From: Microbacterium sp. USTB-Y
GTDB taxonomy: Bacteria > Actinomycetota > Actinomycetes > Actinomycetales > Microbacteriaceae
Assembly: GCF_023703415.1 (NCBI RefSeq)
Contig: NZ_JAGMTU010000002.1
Span: 62,001-126,000, forward strand
Reading direction: 5' to 3'
Length of the DNA stretch: 64,000 nt
Part shown: piece after piece, positions 15,569 to 23,853 of the stretch
Position numbering within the stretch: the first letter of the stretch is position 1
Layout of the letters: every line of letters starts with the position of its first letter
Translations under genes and position numbers: made by a program
Notes under the pieces: generated by a model
What the model was told of the DNA's origin: nothing
Databases searched by the model: none
What the model saw: the letters and a program-made list of their open reading frames with translations, nothing else

Positions 15569-16279
15569 TCAGCGCGGACGCGGTGCGCGCGTCTTGAGCG
15601 GGTCGATGCCCTTCGGGATCGGCAGCGAGGCGACCGACTGCGACACCGACTCCATGCGCTTGATCACGGCGGCCATCGTCGCGTTGTCGATGGCCTTGGG
15701 AAGCTTCTTGATGGTCTTGGCGAGCTTGTCGATCGAGACGTCGTCCTCGCCGTGGCCGACGTAGAACACGTTGACGGGCACGCCCTGCGCGACACGCATC
15801 GCCTTGGTCTTCTCGTCCTTGACGAGACGGGTGAGACGACCGCGTGCGCCCTCGGCGACCACGACGATCCCGCCTCGTCCGATGGCGCGGTACACCGCGT
15901 CCTGCGACTTGGGGTTGACCCCCACCGGCATCTCGGAGCCCTGCCAGCTGCGGCCGAGCGACGTGCTGAGCACGTGCCCTGCGGCGCCCGGCATGCCGTC
16001 GATCTTGCGGTACATCGCCGTCGTCGACAGACGGGTCATCAGGAACATGGCGCCGAGCACGCCCGCGAGCAGGCCGGTGACGCCCCACAGCACGACGCTC
16101 CAGATCTGGAACGGGGGGATCAGATAGCCGACGATGACGCCGATGAGGATGCCGGCCACCAGGATCGCGATCTGGGCCCAGGGCAGCCACGGGTAGATCT
16201 CCCGGGTGAAGCGGAAGAGCGAACGCAGCTGGGAGAAGAAGCCGGGCTGCTTCTCCGTCGCGGAGGGACTTTTTGCCAT
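15569..16279 (-). CDS. DUF4191 membrane protein
   Basis: 236 residues. The N-terminus MAKSPSATEKQPGFFSQLRSLFRFTREIYPWLPW is followed by two membrane segments (about residues 36-56 and 60-80), then a cytoplasmic domain with RPTVVVAEG-like strands (GGIVVVAEGARGRLTRLVKDEK) and VNVFYVGHGEDDVSI. This arrangement is characteristic of DUF4191, an actinobacterial family often found near lipoate and TCA-cycle genes, as here near sucB. Function is unknown. ATG 16279 follows a TAGGCT hexamer by 7 nt; an extension to 16357 has no family match. Confidence 0.85.
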   Translation of the reverse strand: MAKSPSATEKQPGFFSQLRSLFRFTREIYPWLPWAQIAILVAGILIGVIVGYLIPPFQIWSVVLWGVTGLLAGVLGAMFLMTRLSTTAMYRKIDGMPGAAGHVLSTSLGRSWQGSEMPVGVNPKSQDAVYRAIGRGGIVVVAEGARGRLTRLVKDEKTKAMRVAQGVPVNVFYVGHGEDDVSIDKLAKTIKKLPKAIDNATMAAVIKRMESVSQSVASLPIPKGIDPLKTRAPRPR

Positions 16280-16292
16280 GCCTTCCAGCCTA
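16280..16292 (-). promoter_or_regulatory. Leaderless promoter -10 of DUF4191 gene
   Basis: Minus-strand TAGGCT (16292-16287), 7 nt before the ATG. Confidence 0.5.
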
Positions 16293-16436
16293 CCGATTCC
16301 GCGGGCTCCATGACGGCGCGCGGGCGAACGCGCTGGGCGAACACGATCGTCCTGCACAGAGGGGATGCGGAGCGTTCAGCGCACAGTTCGCGGGCGGCCG
16401 GATCCGCGGAGAATGCCGCCGAGGTCGAATGGGGGC

Positions 16437-17906
16437 ATGACCGAACGCAGCATGGGCACCGCCGTGGCGGGGGCGCACCGCACGATCCGGGTACTCGGTG
16501 AGAACGAAGGGCCGTTCCCGGGCGCCCTCGTCCCGCGCAAAGAGGGGATGGCCGTCCGCGTGCCGGCGGAACGGCTGCGGGGCTGGCCCGGGTGGGCGCT
16601 CGCGGGCGCGGAGCACGTCGTGGCGCCGCTGGACATCGTGCTGCGGCCCGATGGTCACGACGTGCTGCTGCCGTGGTGCGTCCGTTCCGTCAGCAGCCAG
16701 CTGGCGCTCCGGAGTGCGGGAGAGGCCGAGGGAGTGACACGGGGCGAGGCCGTGACGCTCGCGGTCAGCATCCTGCGCGGCGCGGTCGAGCTGATGCCCG
16801 GAGACGCCGGGGAAGCCCCGGAGCCTCGGGGACGATGGTGGCTGACGGACGAGGGGCGTCCGGTGTTCGCGATCGCCCCGTCCGCCGAGACCGAGGAGGA
16901 ATCGCCGTGGGCATCCGCTCGGCGGCTGCTGAGCGACCTGGAGCGCGCGGTGGATGACCGGGCGCTGCGTCGCCTGCTGCTCCGTCTCGCCGATGCGACG
17001 CAGGATCCGCGACGTCTGCGCGCCGAGGCCGGGCGCTGGGAGGAGGAGCTGTTGGAGATCGCGGCACCGCGCACACTGCGCATCATCGAGGGCGACCTCA
17101 CGGATGCACGGGACGCCGTGGACGCGGCGCGGCGCCGAGAGGGTCTGCCTCCCCGCCGCCGCGATCTGCGGCTCGCTCGCGACCCGCGAAGACGTGTCCG
17201 GGAAGGGAGTCGGCGCGGGACGGTTCCGCGCTCCGCGGGCGCGACGACGGCATTGCTCACGACTCCGGCGCGGGTGATCGAGGCGGGGCGGCGAGCCATG
17301 GCCGGGCTGTCGGCGCGACTCGCCGGGCGGACCTCCGCCGGGCAACGGCAGCGGGCCGGGGCAGAAGCGCCCGTGCGGCGTCGGCGATGGGTCGGGCCGG
17401 CGACGGTCGCCGCCTCGGTCGCGGCGGTGATCGCCGTCGGCGGTGCGCTCTGGCCGACCGGCAGCGGCAGCGCCGGGGCGGCCGATGCGACGCCGCGGGA
17501 GTCGGCGGCGGTGTCCGGACCCGGAACAGACCTGCCGGGCTCTGACTCGGTCGTTCCCGTGCCGGCTTCCACCGCCCCGGAGAATCCGCGTCCCCTCGGA
17601 CCCTCCGCAGATCCGGATCCGGAACGCGCGGGGCAGGAGCTCGTCGCGGGCGTGCTCCGCTGTCAGGCGGCGCCGATGCCCGCCTGCGGGGATCTCTGGA
17701 ACGACGGTCCCGGCGCGATCAAGCCGGTGCGCGATCCGGGCGGGTCGCTCTCGCTGATCGAGGACTACGGCGACCTCGCCGCGCTGCGGAGCGGCTCGGG
17801 GGAGGGCGGTCAGATGGTCGTGATCATCCGCCGAGACGCCGAATGGCGGATCCGTGATGTGTACGACATCGCGGATCCGCCATCCGATGAGAGCGGTGCC
17901 TCGTGA
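16437..17906 (+). CDS. Pseudokinase-like single-pass membrane protein
   Basis: 489 residues, not recognised as a named family. Residues 58-148 follow the order of a protein kinase core: EHVVAPLDIVLRPDGHDVLLPW resembles the N-lobe to hinge, TRGEAVTLAVSILRGAVELM the alpha-D/E helices, and RGRWWLTDEGRPVFAI the strands beside the catalytic loop. The HRD and DFG motifs and a clear lysine-bearing VAIK are missing, so no kinase activity is expected. A basic linker, one membrane segment (about 319-339) and a Ser/Pro-rich outside domain with two cysteines (RCQAAPMPAC) follow. ATG 16437 is chosen where coding bias begins; there is no good ribosome binding site. It converges with sucB. Confidence 0.6.
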   Translation: MTERSMGTAVAGAHRTIRVLGENEGPFPGALVPRKEGMAVRVPAERLRGWPGWALAGAEHVVAPLDIVLRPDGHDVLLPWCVRSVSSQLALRSAGEAEGVTRGEAVTLAVSILRGAVELMPGDAGEAPEPRGRWWLTDEGRPVFAIAPSAETEEESPWASARRLLSDLERAVDDRALRRLLLRLADATQDPRRLRAEAGRWEEELLEIAAPRTLRIIEGDLTDARDAVDAARRREGLPPRRRDLRLARDPRRRVREGSRRGTVPRSAGATTALLTTPARVIEAGRRAMAGLSARLAGRTSAGQRQRAGAEAPVRRRRWVGPATVAASVAAVIAVGGALWPTGSGSAGAADATPRESAAVSGPGTDLPGSDSVVPVPASTAPENPRPLGPSADPDPERAGQELVAGVLRCQAAPMPACGDLWNDGPGAIKPVRDPGGSLSLIEDYGDLAALRSGSGEGGQMVVIIRRDAEWRIRDVYDIADPPSDESGAS

Positions 17907-17917
17907 ATCCGTGCGGA

Positions 17918-19651
17918 TCAGGCTCCGAGCTGCGCGGCGAAGTCGGCCGCCTCCAGGCGCGCCTTCACCGACGAGAGGAAGCGCGCGGCATCCGCGCCGT
18001 CGATCGTGCGGTGGTCGTAGGACAGCGCGAGGTACACGTAGGAGCGGATCGCGATCGCCTGCTGGCCATCGACGGTCACGACACCGGGCCGCTTCACCAC
18101 GATGCCGGTGCCGAGAATCGCGGACTGGGGCAGGAAGACGACGGGGGTGTCGAACAGCGCGCCACGCGAACCGGTGTTGGTCAGGGTGAACGTGCCGCCG
18201 GCGAGCTCGTCGGGCTTCAGCTTGTTGTCGCGCGTACGGGCAGCGAGGTCGGCGATCTCGTGGGCGATCTGGGCGATGTTCTTGGAACCCGCGTCGCGCA
18301 GCACCGGGGTGAGCAGGCCGCGCTCGGTGTCCACCGCGATGGAGATGTTCTCCGAGGCGGGGTACACGATGTCCGTGCCGTCGACCGTCGAGTTCACGAT
18401 CGGGAACTCCTGGAGCGCCTCGGCCGCGGCCAGGGCGAAGAACGGCAGGAACGACAGCTTGTCACCGGTCTTCTGCTGGAAGGAGCCCTTGACCTCGTCG
18501 CGGTACGCGGCGAGCTTGGTGACGTCCACCTCGACCACGGTGGTGAGCTGCGCGGTCTGCTGCATGGACGCGACCGCCCGCTCCGCCAGCACCTTGCGCA
18601 GGCGGGACATCGGCTGCGTCGTACCGCGCAGCGGCGAGATCACGCGCTCCTTCGGAGCGGCGGCCACCGCAGCCGGTGCCGTCGCCGCCGGAGCGGACGC
18701 GGCGTTGAGCACGTCCTCCTTGCGGATGCGGCCGCCGACGCCGGTGCCGGCGACGGTCGCCAGGTCGACGCCCTTCTCGGCGGCGAGGCGGCGCACCAGC
18801 GGGGTGACGTACAGCGAGTCGGAACCGGAATCGGCGACGGGAGCCGCGGCCGGGGCCGGAGCGACAGCGGCCGCAGCCGGGGCAGCCGCCGGAGCCGGGG
18901 CAGCCGCCGGAGCCGGAGCCTCAGCCGGAGCCTCAGCCGGAGCCGGGGCGGCGGCGGGAGCCGGGGCGGCGGCGGGAGCCGGAGCAGCAGCCGGAGCCGG
19001 GGCCTCGGCGGGAGCCGGAGCCGCAGCGGCGGGGGCGCCGCTGCCGATGCGTGCGAGCACCGCACCGACGGCGATGGTCTCGTCCTCGGCGGCCAGGATC
19101 TCCTGGAGGGTGCCGGCGACGGGCGAGGGGATCTCGGTGTCGACCTTGTCGGTGGAGATCTCCAGCAGCGGCTCGTCCACCGCGACGTCGTCGCCGACCT
19201 GCTTCAGCCAGCGGGTGACGGTGCCCTCGGTGACGCTCTCGCCCAGCTCGGGCAGGCGGACATCGGTCGCGTCAGACGATGCGGCGGGTGCCGCAGCAGG
19301 GGCAGCGGGGGCAGCGGCAGGCTCGGCGGCCGGCGCCTCGGCGGCGGGGGCAGCGGCCTCGGCAGCAGGGGCAGCGGCCTCAGCGGCCGGGGCGGCAGGC
19401 GCGGAAGCGCCAGAGCCGTCGCCGATGCGCGCGAGGATGGCGCCGATCTCGACCGTGTCGTCCTCGGCGACGAGGATCTCCTCGATCACACCGCTGACGG
19501 GCGAAGGGATCTCGGTGTCGACCTTGTCGGTCGAGATCTCGAGCAGTCCCTCGTCGGCCTGGACGGTGTCGCCGACCTGCTTGAGCCAACGGGTCACAGT
19601 GCCCTCGGTGACGCTCTCGCCGAGGGCGGGAAGGACCACAGGTGTGCTCAT
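17918..19651 (-). CDS. sucB: 2-oxoglutarate dehydrogenase E2 (dihydrolipoamide succinyltransferase)
   Basis: 577 residues. Two lipoyl domains at the N-terminus carry the lipoylation lysines K43 and K169, both in EISTDKVDTEIPSP. Two Ala/Pro linkers follow each of them. A peripheral subunit-binding domain (VTPLVRRLAAEKGVDL...GRIRKEDVL) precedes the CoA acyltransferase core, which ends with SYDHRTIDGADAARFL containing the catalytic His and Asp. It transfers the succinyl group to CoA in the TCA cycle; in actinobacteria E2 also assembles with an E1-E2 fusion protein. TTAAGGAG lies 8 nt before ATG 19651. It follows lpdA and pepA in the same direction. Confidence 0.93.
   Translation of the reverse strand: MSTPVVLPALGESVTEGTVTRWLKQVGDTVQADEGLLEISTDKVDTEIPSPVSGVIEEILVAEDDTVEIGAILARIGDGSGASAPAAPAAEAAAPAAEAAAPAAEAPAAEPAAAPAAPAAAPAASSDATDVRLPELGESVTEGTVTRWLKQVGDDVAVDEPLLEISTDKVDTEIPSPVAGTLQEILAAEDETIAVGAVLARIGSGAPAAAAPAPAEAPAPAAAPAPAAAPAPAAAPAPAEAPAEAPAPAAAPAPAAAPAAAAVAPAPAAAPVADSGSDSLYVTPLVRRLAAEKGVDLATVAGTGVGGRIRKEDVLNAASAPAATAPAAVAAAPKERVISPLRGTTQPMSRLRKVLAERAVASMQQTAQLTTVVEVDVTKLAAYRDEVKGSFQQKTGDKLSFLPFFALAAAEALQEFPIVNSTVDGTDIVYPASENISIAVDTERGLLTPVLRDAGSKNIAQIAHEIADLAARTRDNKLKPDELAGGTFTLTNTGSRGALFDTPVVFLPQSAILGTGIVVKRPGVVTVDGQQAIAIRSYVYLALSYDHRTIDGADAARFLSSVKARLEAADFAAQLGA
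18836..19036 (-). repeat. Ala/Pro linker low-complexity repeat inside sucB
   Basis: Sixty-seven codons repeat APAPAA and APAEAP units, giving imperfect GC-rich direct repeats. A shorter, similar linker lies at about 19260-19415. Such linkers act as flexible swinging arms; the copy number may vary between strains. Confidence 0.85.
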
Positions 19652-19748
19652 GACGGAGTCTCCTTAAGGAAGTTCGTGATGGTGTTCAGCTTAGTGGGCA
19701 ACCGGGTGTTCAGCCCAGCATTGATTTCCACGATGCGCAAGAAAAGTT

Positions 19749-21122
19749 TCACAATGCGTGAAGTGGCTTGCCCGCGAGCGCGAGGAACGCCTCGCCGAGG
19801 GCCTCGCTCTGCGTCGGGTGCGCATGGATCAGGGGCGCGATGTCCTCGGGGTGGGCCTCCCAGCTCACGGCGAGCTGGCCCTCGGTGATGAGTTCGCCGA
19901 CGCGGTCGCCGAGCAGGTGCACGCCGAGCACGGGGCCGTCCTTGAGCCGCACGACCTTGACCAGGCCGCCGGTGCCGATGATCTCGCTCTTGCCGTTGCC
20001 TGCGAGGTTGTACTCGTAGGACGCGACGCGCTCGGCGCCGTGCGCCTCGATCGCGGCGGCTTCGGTGATCCCCACGGACGCGACCTCCGGGCTGCAGTAG
20101 GTGACGCGGGGCACCTGCGAGTCGGGGATGACGGCGGGCGCGAGGCCGGCGATGCGCTCGGCGACGGCGATGCCCTGCAGGAACCCGCGGTGCGCGAGCT
20201 GGAGGCCGGGCACGATGTCCCCGACCGCCCAGACGTGCGCGACATTCGTGCGCAGCTCCGGATCCGTCAGCACGAAGCCGCGATCCATCTCGATCCCCGC
20301 CTCCTCGAAGCCGAGACCCGAGGTCGCCGGTCCGCGGCCCACGGCCACGAGCAGGTAGTCGGCGTCGTAGGTCGTCCCGTTCTCCAGCGTGACCGTGACG
20401 CCGTCGGCCGTCTGGGTCGCGCTCGCGAACCGCACGCCCAGCGAGTACGCGATGCCGCGGCGGCGGAACGCGCGCTCCAGGCCCTTGCTGAGCGCGATGT
20501 CCTCGTTCGGTGCGAGATGCTCCAGCGCCTCGACGATCGTGACCTCCGCGCCGAACGAACGCCAGACGCTCGCGAACTCGACACCGATGACTCCGCCGCC
20601 GAGGATGACCACGCGCTGCGGGACCTCCTCGAGCGCGAGCGCCTGCTCGCTGGTGAGGATGCGCCCGCCGATCTCCAGGCCGGGCAGGCTGCGGCTGTAC
20701 GAGCCCGTGGCGAGGACGACGTCCGCGCCGCTGTAGACGTCCTCGCCGACGGCCACCGAGCGATCGGGGCGCAGGGTTCCGGATCCGCTCACGACCGTGA
20801 TGCCCCGGGCCTTGATGAGGCCCTCGAGGCCCTTGAACTTCTTGGCGACGATGCCCTCGCGATAGGCGCGGACGCCTGCTGGATCGATGCCCTCGAACGC
20901 GGCGCCCACGCCGTACTTCGCGGCGTCACGGACGTTCTCCGCCACCTCGGCGGAGTGCAGCAGCGCCTTGGTGGGGATGCACCCGCGGTGCAGGCAGGTG
21001 CCGCCCACCTTGTCCTTCTCGATCAGGGCGACCGACTTGCCGAGCTCCGCGGCGCGGAGGGCGGCTGCGTAGCCGCCGCTGCCGCCGCCGAGGATCACGA
21101 CGTCGAAGCTGTGCGCGGTCAT
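19749..21122 (-). CDS. lpdA: Dihydrolipoyl dehydrogenase
   Basis: 457 residues. FAD site FDVVILGGGSGGYAAALRAAELG, redox-active disulfide GGTCLHRGCIPTK, NAD site VVILGGGVIGVEFASVW, and a C-terminal HAHPTQSEALGEAF with the active-site His-Glu pair. It reoxidises the lipoamide arms of 2-oxoacid dehydrogenases and is the E3 partner of the adjacent SucB. ATG 21122 overlaps the pepA stop codon (ATGA), so a longer open frame to 22073 is not used. Ninety-seven bp separate it from sucB, enough for a separate sucB promoter. Confidence 0.95.
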   Translation of the reverse strand: MTAHSFDVVILGGGSGGYAAALRAAELGKSVALIEKDKVGGTCLHRGCIPTKALLHSAEVAENVRDAAKYGVGAAFEGIDPAGVRAYREGIVAKKFKGLEGLIKARGITVVSGSGTLRPDRSVAVGEDVYSGADVVLATGSYSRSLPGLEIGGRILTSEQALALEEVPQRVVILGGGVIGVEFASVWRSFGAEVTIVEALEHLAPNEDIALSKGLERAFRRRGIAYSLGVRFASATQTADGVTVTLENGTTYDADYLLVAVGRGPATSGLGFEEAGIEMDRGFVLTDPELRTNVAHVWAVGDIVPGLQLAHRGFLQGIAVAERIAGLAPAVIPDSQVPRVTYCSPEVASVGITEAAAIEAHGAERVASYEYNLAGNGKSEIIGTGGLVKVVRLKDGPVLGVHLLGDRVGELITEGQLAVSWEAHPEDIAPLIHAHPTQSEALGEAFLALAGKPLHAL

Positions 21123-22597
21123 GCCCTGCCTCCGTTCGCTCGCTTCTCGGCGAAGGCGATCAGAGTGCGCACGATCGCGCCGGTTGCCCCCTTCTCGATG
21201 AAGCCGTACGGGGCGCCCTTGTGCTCGGACGAACCCGCGATGTCGAGATGGGCCCAGGGGATCCGCGGGGCGTCCGCCTCGTCCGAGGCGCGTCCGACCA
21301 TCCGCCGAAGGAACAGCCCCGCGAAGAGCGCCCCTCCCGCGGGATCGCCGATCTTGGCGTTCACGAGGTCGGCGATCGGCGACTTCAGCTCGTCCTCCAT
21401 GTGCTCGGGGAGCGGCATCGGCCAGGCCGCCTCGCCCGTTGCGGATGCCGCGGCGAGGACCTCCTGCACCGTCGTGTCGTCGCCGAAGACGCCGGTGTGC
21501 CGCATGCCGAGGGCGACGATGATCGCGCCGGTGAGCGTCGCCACGTCGAGGATCACGTCCGGGTTCTCCCGGCTCGCGGCGACGAGGCCGTCGGCCAGGA
21601 CCAGGCGGCCCTCGGCGTCGGTGTTGAGCACTTCCACGGTCTGTCCGTCCGCGAAGCGCAGCACGTCGCCCGGGCGGATCGCGGAGCCCGAGGGCATGTT
21701 GTCCGCGATGCACAGCCAGGCGGTGACCCGGATCGGAAGGCCGAGCGAGGCGACCGCCTGGGTCGCGGCGAGGATGCTCGCGGCGCCCGCCATGTCCGTC
21801 TTCATGCCGACCATGCTGGCCGGCGGCTTGAGCGAGAGGCCGCCCGTGTCGAAGGTGATGCCCTTGCCCACCAGTGCGATGTGTCCGGTGGCGTCGGCGG
21901 GGGAGTAGTCCAGACGGACGAGACGCGGCGGGCGGGCCGAACCCTGGCCCACGCCGAGGATGCCGCCGAAACCGCCCGCGGCGAGCGCCGTCTCGTCGAG
22001 GATCTCGACCTCGACCGGCAGGTCGGCCACCGCTTCCGCGGCGCGCGCGGCGAGATCCTCCGGGCCGAGCCACTCGGCCGGAGTGGTCACCAGGTCCCGC
22101 GTGAGGGCGACCGCGTCGGCGAGCGCCTTCGCATGCGCGATCTCTTCGGGGGAGAGGTCGGCGTGCAGCACCACGACGCCCGCCCGCCGGGGCTGCTCGC
22201 CCGACCGGTAGTCGTCGAAGCGGTAGCCGCCGAGCAGCGCGCCCTCGGCGGCGGCCACGGCGAAGCCGGAGACGGCGTCGCTGAGACGCACCTCCACCCG
22301 GTCGAACCCGGTGAGCGTGCGAAGCGCGGCGCCCGCGGCCTCGCGCACGGCGTTCGCGTCCGGCGACGAGCCGGCGCTCACCACCGCGACCGGGACCTCG
22401 GCGACCTCGGGTGCAGGGATCCTCGCGACGACACCTGCCTTCCCCGTGAAGCCGACGGCGGTCAGCGCCGCGTGCGTGGAGGAGAAGGGGGACAGGTCTT
22501 CCGGGGTGTCCGTGAGACCGGCGACGACGAGCACGAGCGCATCCGCGTTCGTGTCCGCCGGAGCGCCTGTGGAGAGCTCGAGCGCAGGTGACGTCAT
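21119..22597 (-). CDS. pepA: Leucyl aminopeptidase (M17 family)
   Basis: 492 residues, the usual length. Metal and catalytic motifs: LVGKGITFDTGGLSLKP, GMKTDMAGAASILA, NTDAEGRLVLADGL (the family signature with metal ligands) and HLDIAGS. It releases N-terminal residues from peptides as a cytosolic hexamer with two metal ions per subunit. ATG 22597 is 7 nt after TAGGAT, giving a leaderless start; GGAGG is too close to this ATG to serve as a Shine-Dalgarno sequence, and an alternative ATG sits at 22606 inside the -10. The stop overlaps the lpdA start. Confidence 0.93.
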   Translation of the reverse strand: MTSPALELSTGAPADTNADALVLVVAGLTDTPEDLSPFSSTHAALTAVGFTGKAGVVARIPAPEVAEVPVAVVSAGSSPDANAVREAAGAALRTLTGFDRVEVRLSDAVSGFAVAAAEGALLGGYRFDDYRSGEQPRRAGVVVLHADLSPEEIAHAKALADAVALTRDLVTTPAEWLGPEDLAARAAEAVADLPVEVEILDETALAAGGFGGILGVGQGSARPPRLVRLDYSPADATGHIALVGKGITFDTGGLSLKPPASMVGMKTDMAGAASILAATQAVASLGLPIRVTAWLCIADNMPSGSAIRPGDVLRFADGQTVEVLNTDAEGRLVLADGLVAASRENPDVILDVATLTGAIIVALGMRHTGVFGDDTTVQEVLAAASATGEAAWPMPLPEHMEDELKSPIADLVNAKIGDPAGGALFAGLFLRRMVGRASDEADAPRIPWAHLDIAGSSEHKGAPYGFIEKGATGAIVRTLIAFAEKRANGGRA

Positions 22598-22610
22598 GGC
22601 CTCCATCCTA
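22598..22610 (-). promoter_or_regulatory. Leaderless promoter -10 of pepA
   Basis: Minus-strand TAGGAT (22610-22605), 7 nt before ATG 22597. Confidence 0.55.
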
Positions 22611-22695
22611 GATTCGGACGGGGGCGGCCGGAGCGGATGCGCCGCACGTGTGTTCGCTCTCAGCGCTCTGCGGATCCGCGGCGCGAGGGGGCTCG

Positions 22696-22707
22696 TAGCA
22701 TGGAGGC
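22696..22707 (+). promoter_or_regulatory. Leaderless promoter -10 of PAC2 gene
   Basis: TAGCAT at 22696-22701, 6 nt before ATG 22708. Confidence 0.55.
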
Positions 22708-23640
22708 ATGCCCATCTCCGGAGAGATCCACGAACGCGTCGCCCGCTCCGGCGGTGTGCCGTCCGGCCTGCCTCTGGTCATCCTGCTGACCGGGTTCACC
22801 GACGCGGGATCGGCGGTCTCCGGGCTGATCGACCACCTCGGCGAGACGACGGCTCCGGAGCCCGTCCTGGTCTTCGACAACGATGCGCTGCTGGACTATC
22901 GCGCGCGGCGTCCGGTGCTGACTTTCGACCAGGACCACATCGCCGACCTCACCCCGGCACGGCTCGAGCTCTCGATCGCGCACGACGCCCTCGGCCGGCC
23001 CTTCCTGCTGCTGGCCGGGTACGAGCCGGACTTCGCCTGGAACGCGTTCGCCGACGTCGTACTGGACTTCGCGGCGGAGCACGAGGTGTCCACGGTCACG
23101 TGGGTGCACGCGATCGCCATGCCGGTTCCGCACACGCGGCCGATCGGGGTGACGGTCAGCGGCAACCGCGCAGAGTTGATCGCGGCCCATTCGGTCTGGC
23201 GCCCCCGCACCCAGGTGCCGGGGACGGCGGGACATCTGCTCGAGCACCGTTTCGTACGCGCCGAGCGGAGCGTCGCGAGCTTCGTGCTGCTGATCCCGCA
23301 CTACCTCGCCGACACCGAGTACCCCGACGCGGTGCTGACCGCGGCGGAGAAGGTCATGGCGGCCACTGGCCTCGTGCTGCTGACGGACGATCTACGGGAG
23401 AAGCGCGTCTCGTACCTGGAGCGCGTGGACGAGCAGGTCCGCGACAACGAGGAGCTCGGCCAGATGGTCAGCACCCTGGAGCACCGGTACGACGCGTACA
23501 TGGCCGGGCTGGACTTCGAGGACGAGGGCCCCTCCGGGTTCGACGAGCGGTCCCTTCCCAGCGCCGACGAGCTGGCGGCCGAGCTCGAGCGCTTCCTGGC
23601 GTCGCGCCCCGGTGACGAGGACAAGAACGGCCGGATCTGA
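22708..23640 (+). CDS. Proteasome assembly chaperone (PAC2) family protein
   Basis: 310 residues. The N-terminus LPLVILLTGFTDAGSAVSGLIDHLGE, the pair DYRARRPVLTFDQDHI and the central strand VTWVHAIAMPVPHTRPIGVTVSGN are typical of the PAC2 family (PF09754) in actinobacteria. The family shares a fold with archaeal and eukaryotic proteasome chaperones. In proteasome-bearing actinobacteria it may act on the 20S proteasome, but many members occur where the proteasome is absent, and the role is unknown. The C-terminal 60 residues form a charged helix. Divergent from pepA. Confidence 0.85.
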   Translation: MPISGEIHERVARSGGVPSGLPLVILLTGFTDAGSAVSGLIDHLGETTAPEPVLVFDNDALLDYRARRPVLTFDQDHIADLTPARLELSIAHDALGRPFLLLAGYEPDFAWNAFADVVLDFAAEHEVSTVTWVHAIAMPVPHTRPIGVTVSGNRAELIAAHSVWRPRTQVPGTAGHLLEHRFVRAERSVASFVLLIPHYLADTEYPDAVLTAAEKVMAATGLVLLTDDLREKRVSYLERVDEQVRDNEELGQMVSTLEHRYDAYMAGLDFEDEGPSGFDERSLPSADELAAELERFLASRPGDEDKNGRI

Positions 23641-23642
23641 TC

Positions 23643-23657
23643 TCCTCCCCGGGAGGA
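23643..23657. terminator. Small hairpin after PAC2 gene
   Basis: TCCTCC-CCG-GGAGGA directly follows the stop codon. The stem is only 6 bp, so termination is uncertain. Confidence 0.45.
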
Positions 23658-23722
23658 TCCGGCTCTCCGGCAGGATCCGGCCTCGTCCACGGCAGAGTGT
23701 GCGATACTTATCTGACGACCCG

Positions 23723-23758
23723 TTGTCAAGACCCTCCGCAAGGTCGGGGACTTGACAA
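23723..23758. promoter_or_regulatory. Inverted repeat upstream of the sigma factor gene
   Basis: TTGTCAAG (23723-23730) and CTTGACAA (23751-23758) form a perfect 8-bp inverted repeat with a 20-nt spacer. The right arm contains TTGACA, a possible -35. A GATACT at 23702-23707 could be an earlier -10. The region 23658-23853 otherwise holds the leader of the sigma gene. Confidence 0.45.
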
Positions 23759-23853
23759 GGGTCTTACTAGTGCCCGAAACGGCACAGGCCGATCAAGCCG
23801 AAAGGCTGAGCGAACACAGGGCGCCCGCGCAGCGCCCCGGTGAGAGGCGAGAC

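Noticed and set aside
19749..22073. A fused lpdA-pepA-strand protein of 774 residues
   Set aside because: The frame is open across pepA by chance; lpdA starts at the ATG at 21122, which overlaps the pepA stop codon.
23652..23722. Second BamHI-like GGATCCGG direct repeats after the PAC2 gene as a mobile element end
   Set aside because: They are short (GGATCCGG twice) and common in high-GC DNA, with no other element features.
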